This document shows positions 60,412 to 64,000 of a stretch of 64,000 nt of DNA, piece by piece. Made by a program: the position numbers and the translations under genes. Source of the DNA: CAILHX01 sp036561085 (GTDB lineage: Bacteria; Pseudomonadota; Gammaproteobacteria; Burkholderiales; Methylophilaceae); assembly GCA_036561085.1 (NCBI GenBank), contig DATBPY010000023.1, positions 14,792 to 78,791 of the forward strand. Reading direction: 5' to 3'. Numbering within the stretch: the first letter of the stretch is position 1; every line of letters begins with the position of its first letter. The notes below the pieces were generated by a model. That model did not search any database, was not told the DNA's origin, and saw only the letters and a list, made by a program, of their open reading frames with translations.

Positions 60412-62930
60412 AAGAACAATTACGTTTCTTTATGCAGCAGGTGCGCGCCCGGGATGGGGAGCATGAACAGTCGTTGATCAGAGTATTCCTTGCCTTCCTG
60501 ATCTTCGGATTTCTTTTTATCGAATATGAGTTGGTAAAAAGTACCTATGTAACAAAAGCGCTATTTGTTTTTTCCGGCGTTTGGTTCGCCTGTGCGGTTT
60601 TGCTGATTCTTGTCATTCTGGTTGGACGAGTCAGTTCCCGAAAAAGACAGTGGCTGATGATGTTCGCCGATATCAGCGCGGTGACTTATGGAATGCTCAT
60701 CACCCAGGAGACCGGTACTTTGTATTGGGGCATCTATCTTTGGGTGATCGTCGGCAATGGACTGCGTTACGGCACCAAGCCGTTGATCATCGCTTATGTC
60801 TACAGTCTTATAGGGTTTGCCGGGGTCATCCTGCTCAACCCGTACTGGCCGGCACACCCGCGCTTGGCAGTCGGGATGCTGCTGACACTGTTATTGATTC
60901 CTCTTTATATCCTCAAATTACGCAATCAATTGAATACGGCTATCGAAAGCGCTACTGAAGCCAACAAAGCCAAGAGTCAGTTCCTTGCCAATATGAGCCA
61001 TGAGATGCGCACTCCTTTAAATGGAGTGGTGGGTGCTGGCGATCTGTTGATGGCTACGCAGTTGAATGAAGAGCAGGTCGATCTGACTAATACCATGCAG
61101 CATTCAGCGCAGATATTGCTCAAACTCATCGATAACGTACTTGATCTGTCCAAGATCGAAAGCGGCAAGATTTCAACGGAAACGGCAGACTTCGATCTGC
61201 ATCGCCTAGTCCATAGCACCATAGATATGTTTGCCTCGCAGGCCTCGAAGAAAGGGCTCAGACTGAATGTACGCTTCACTCCGGAAACAGCCTTCTCGTT
61301 GCGTGGAGATTCCTTGCATCTGAAGCAGGTGCTTATCAATCTGATCGGCAATGCGATCAAATTCACCGATACCGGCATGGTGGATCTACGCATCAGTACT
61401 CTGACGCAGGAAAGAACGAAAACCAGTATCAGATTCGAAGTGATCGATACTGGGATCGGTATCGCTGCGGATGCGCAGAAGGCCATTTTCGAAAGCTTTA
61501 CGCAGGCGGATTCGACCATAGCGAGTACGTATGGAGGTACCGGGCTCGGCACTACCATCGCGAATCAGTTGGTGCATTTGATGGGCGGACAGATGGGGCT
61601 TAGTAGCGAACTTGGAATAGGCAGCATGTTCTGGTTCGAACTTCCATTTGAGAAACAGCCTGAAAATGTAACCGATATCGGGTTGCAATCGCTCAATCAA
61701 CTGCAGGTGATTAGCGTGGGTATCACGGTCAACGAGCGGGAAACCATAGGCGGTTATTTCACCGGCTGGGATATCAAGTTCGAACATGAGACTTATTTGC
61801 CGCCTTTCTTTTCCAGATTGCAAAAGAATCTTAAGGAGCAGCCTGAAGGGCTGATCATCCTCTGCGAACTGCAGAATCTCGGGGTAAACGCTAAGGATTT
61901 CGCCACTCGAGTGTTTGAAATCTGCCCCGGAAAAACTGTGACCATGATGATGGTCAATCCCGATTTCCGCAGCAATACCGAGCAAGAGTTCCTGGAAATG
62001 GGATATGCCTGTCTATTGAAATCGCCTATTTACAAAACGATTCTGTTCAATGCATTGCACGGGGTCATGGCGCCTCGTCATATTCCGGGAACCATATCTC
62101 TGCGGGAATATCGCAAACGCAAAAGTCTTGAACAGCACACCATTAAGATTCTGGTTGCCGAAGATAATGGAACGAATCGCAAGATCATTTCAAAAATGCT
62201 TGAGCACGGCGGCTATCATGCCGAGATGGCTGAAGACGGAGAACAGGCATTGGATATGCTTGAAAGCAAGCACTATGACATGATGATTCTGGATCTCAAT
62301 ATGCCGGTTCACGGCGGTCTGGAAGTCATGAAGATCTACCGCGCTTCCAATATGCATTCGCCGCGAATACCTGTCGCCATATTGACCGCGAATGCCACTG
62401 TAGAAGCGATCAAAGAATGTGAAGATGCGGGTGTGGATGCATATCTCAGCAAACCGGTCGATGCGGTCACCCTGCTGGAAACCGTAGCCAAGCTCACTGC
62501 ACTTCCACAAACCGGCGAGCCGAATGTGTTTGACGCTGAGTCAGACGATACTATGGAAGAAGCTTCACTATTATTAGACTTGGAGGTGCTACGCAAATTG
62601 GCGCAACTGGGGGAAGGCGATGAAAACTTCCTGCAAACAGTGGTCCACGGGTTTATATCCGAAACCGAAAAATTGCTGATGAACCTGCAGTCAGCCCTGA
62701 CCAAGGGCGAATGCAAAACCTTCAAAGAGTTGGCGCATGTGATGAAAGGCAGCTCCGGCAATGTAGGAGCCAAGAGCTTGAATCAGATATGTCGCGAAAT
62801 GATGCAACTCGATCCTGCAGCATTCGAAGAACCTGCAGGAGAGTTGCTGATACGTGCACAAAGCAATTTCAAATCTACCAAGCTGATGCTGTTCCAGTAC
62901 TTGAACGACTCTAAACGAATCTCGCTATAG
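60408..62930 (+). CDS. rpfC: RpfC-like hybrid sensor kinase for DSF
   Basis: An 840-residue hybrid kinase. The N-terminal sensor has five membrane spans (about 25-170) with WVIVGNGLRYG, a segment shared with Xanthomonas RpfC. HisKA has phospho-His198 in NMSHEMRTPLNG, then a HATPase domain (about 300-430). A receiver-like stretch (about 435-555) lacks a clear phospho-Asp; a second receiver (about 580-700) has it in MMILDLNMP; an HPt domain follows (about 740-830) with His in LAHVMKGSS. The extra pseudo-receiver is not in the 726-residue Xanthomonas protein. Confidence 0.92.
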   Translation: MKEQLRFFMQQVRARDGEHEQSLIRVFLAFLIFGFLFIEYELVKSTYVTKALFVFSGVWFACAVLLILVILVGRVSSRKRQWLMMFADISAVTYGMLITQETGTLYWGIYLWVIVGNGLRYGTKPLIIAYVYSLIGFAGVILLNPYWPAHPRLAVGMLLTLLLIPLYILKLRNQLNTAIESATEANKAKSQFLANMSHEMRTPLNGVVGAGDLLMATQLNEEQVDLTNTMQHSAQILLKLIDNVLDLSKIESGKISTETADFDLHRLVHSTIDMFASQASKKGLRLNVRFTPETAFSLRGDSLHLKQVLINLIGNAIKFTDTGMVDLRISTLTQERTKTSIRFEVIDTGIGIAADAQKAIFESFTQADSTIASTYGGTGLGTTIANQLVHLMGGQMGLSSELGIGSMFWFELPFEKQPENVTDIGLQSLNQLQVISVGITVNERETIGGYFTGWDIKFEHETYLPPFFSRLQKNLKEQPEGLIILCELQNLGVNAKDFATRVFEICPGKTVTMMMVNPDFRSNTEQEFLEMGYACLLKSPIYKTILFNALHGVMAPRHIPGTISLREYRKRKSLEQHTIKILVAEDNGTNRKIISKMLEHGGYHAEMAEDGEQALDMLESKHYDMMILDLNMPVHGGLEVMKIYRASNMHSPRIPVAILTANATVEAIKECEDAGVDAYLSKPVDAVTLLETVAKLTALPQTGEPNVFDAESDDTMEEASLLLDLEVLRKLAQLGEGDENFLQTVVHGFISETEKLLMNLQSALTKGECKTFKELAHVMKGSSGNVGAKSLNQICREMMQLDPAAFEEPAGELLIRAQSNFKSTKLMLFQYLNDSKRISL

Positions 62931-62950
62931 ATCGATTCGGCTGAATCAAC

Positions 62951-63847
62951 TCAAGCCAGATTCTGGTTCTGAGCTGGTTGATGAAGAAACAGTTTTTCCT
63001 GTGAGCGCACGAAGCGATCCATGACCTTCAAGTCTCTATCGCTCAATTTGAGTGCCGACTCTACCCATACCGTCGTGATATCTATCAATTCCTGATAAGT
63101 GACCGGGTTGAATCGGTTGCGCGCTTTTTGCACTGCAAGGAAGCCGTTGGAACGGTGCTCCTGTTTCTTGACATAGTCATGTACTGCTTGCACGCCTTCA
63201 CCGTCTTCGACGACGATGTCAACCAAACCAGCTGCATGCAGTTCCTCTGCGCTATATATCTTCCCGCTGAGTAACATTTTCTCCGCAAATCTGGCGCCTA
63301 CTTTTCTGGCGACTAAACTATAGGCCCCCATGCCTGGAAATAGATTGAACAATATTTCAGGGAACCCCATCTGACTACTGCGCTCCGCAATGATGATATC
63401 GCTGGCCAATGCAGCCTCGAACCCGCCTCCCAATGCGTCGCCCTGTATCAAGGTGATGGTGGCGAGTGGTAGATTGAAGTGGTTTATTCTAGGCATGATG
63501 ACATCTATGCACCATGTGGCGTAGTGCAACAACGAAGCTCTATCCTGATTACGGATCAACTGTCGGAACAGCGATAGCTGTCCTCCCAAATTGAACACTC
63601 CCGGCGTCAGGGACGCCATTACCGAATAGCGGATCTGTTGCATACTTCCATTCACCAACAGGCTGCCACCACATTGCTCGATCTCTGCGTGATGTTGCTG
63701 AAGATCCCCTAGAAGTTCCGGGGTAACGCAAGGAACAGAGTCCTGATCCACCAGAGTCCAGAGCACTCCGTACTCGGGGTCAAAACGGGTAGATAACTGA
63801 GAATACTTGGTTTCCAACAAACTTTTTGTCTGGAGCACGATCTGCAT
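62951..63847 (-). CDS. rpfF: DSF synthase RpfF (crotonase fold)
   Basis: A 298-residue enoyl-CoA-hydratase-fold enzyme making cis-2-unsaturated fatty acid signals. The catalytic glutamates are Glu144 (GDALGGGFEAAL) and Glu164 (GFPEILFNLFPGMGAY), in the same context as Xanthomonas RpfF. ATG 63847 has AGGAG seven bases upstream; an in-frame codon at 63880 is less likely. It converges on rpfC with 20 bp between the stops. The upstream 153 bp to the window edge should hold its promoter. Confidence 0.94.
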   Translation of the reverse strand: MQIVLQTKSLLETKYSQLSTRFDPEYGVLWTLVDQDSVPCVTPELLGDLQQHHAEIEQCGGSLLVNGSMQQIRYSVMASLTPGVFNLGGQLSLFRQLIRNQDRASLLHYATWCIDVIMPRINHFNLPLATITLIQGDALGGGFEAALASDIIIAERSSQMGFPEILFNLFPGMGAYSLVARKVGARFAEKMLLSGKIYSAEELHAAGLVDIVVEDGEGVQAVHDYVKKQEHRSNGFLAVQKARNRFNPVTYQELIDITTVWVESALKLSDRDLKVMDRFVRSQEKLFLHQPAQNQNLA

Positions 63848-64000
63848 TTTCTTTCTCCTATCTATAGCATGAACCATCATAATGAGCCCGTATCCTTGTA
63901 ACAGGCTGTACCGTCAATGATTGTATATTAATACTCAGACAATGCTAGTGTGTTGTTTTTATAGTAAGTCTTTAAAATATTCCGATAACAAAATGGTCAT

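Noticed and set aside
1..64000. CRISPR array, tRNA, rRNA, insertion sequence or prophage
   Set aside because: No spaced direct repeats, cloverleaf-like intergenic sequence, transposase or integrase genes were seen, and all intergenic gaps are short.
63848..64000. Promoter of rpfF in the last 153 bp
   Set aside because: Several AT-rich hexamers resemble -10 boxes, but none pairs with a convincing -35 at proper spacing, so no site is called.

Overview
The window looks like a chromosomal segment of a betaproteobacterium, most likely a methylotroph of the Nitrosomonadales/Methylophilaceae type. The main reasons are a lanthanide-type methanol dehydrogenase cluster (xoxF-xoxJ-xoxG), a 'quinoprotein relay' set (SoxYZ-like carrier, SoxH-like zinc hydrolase, cytochrome b561), betaproteobacterial gene orders (rpe-gph-trpE, mpl-tonB, dat-ybeD-lipB, aroQ-accBC-prmA) and moderate GC. 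The family assignment is inference. I saw no rRNA, tRNA, CRISPR array, insertion sequence or prophage gene, and no gene-free stretch over 300 bp.

Layout. 1-10 kb: partial rho, trxA, a periplasmic thioredoxin, the lpoA-yraN-BON cell-envelope set head-to-head with rsmI-pyrC, then the rpe-lipoprotein-gph-trpE operon. 10-19.3 kb, all minus strand: a GGDEF/degenerate-EAL/HDOD protein, its EAL/HDOD paralogue, metH, dat, ybeD and lipB, closely spaced. 19.5-30.3 kb: mpl with a TonB-like gene; a small ferredoxin; a HIT protein; a two-gene operon (secreted NHL-like propeller plus DyP peroxidase) whose promoter -10 box is overlapped by a Fur-like site; lipA with a ferredoxin reductase; fxsA; cutA-dsbD-tlpA. 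30.5-41 kb: aroQ, accB, accC, prmA, a zinc-ribbon protein, rpmE with a perfect terminator, an ArnT-like glycosyltransferase, trhO, and molybdenum cofactor genes moaA-mobA-mobB-moeA. 41-44.3 kb: flagellar export genes flhB-flhA without other flagellar genes.

44.4-56.7 kb is the quinoprotein region. It holds the SoxYZ-like carrier, cytochrome b561 and SoxH-like hydrolase; a second TonB, bcp, a PIN-PhoH ATPase and an LplT-like transporter; and, on the minus strand, xoxF, xoxJ, xoxG, a lipidated xoxG paralogue and a type II NADH dehydrogenase. Clear hairpins separate xoxF, xoxJ, xoxG and the paralogue. XoxF keeps the Asp-Tyr-Asp signature of lanthanide enzymes and the adjacent Cys-Cys pair. Electrons from methanol would pass from XoxF to the XoxG-type cytochromes.

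56.8-63.9 kb: a prolyl aminopeptidase, a YihY-type membrane protein fused to a cyclic-nucleotide-binding domain, and a complete DSF (cis-2-unsaturated fatty acid) signalling locus: RpfG-like response regulator/HD-GYP, RpfC-like hybrid kinase and, convergent, RpfF-like synthase. With the GGDEF protein at 17-19 kb, the window encodes both a likely c-di-GMP synthase and a likely c-di-GMP phosphodiesterase under fatty-acid signal control.

The strongest candidates for something undescribed are the Fur-linked propeller/DyP operon (22.66-25.24 kb), the YihY-cNMP fusion, the lipidated XoxG paralogue linked to NDH-2, and the RpfC homologue with an extra pseudo-receiver.
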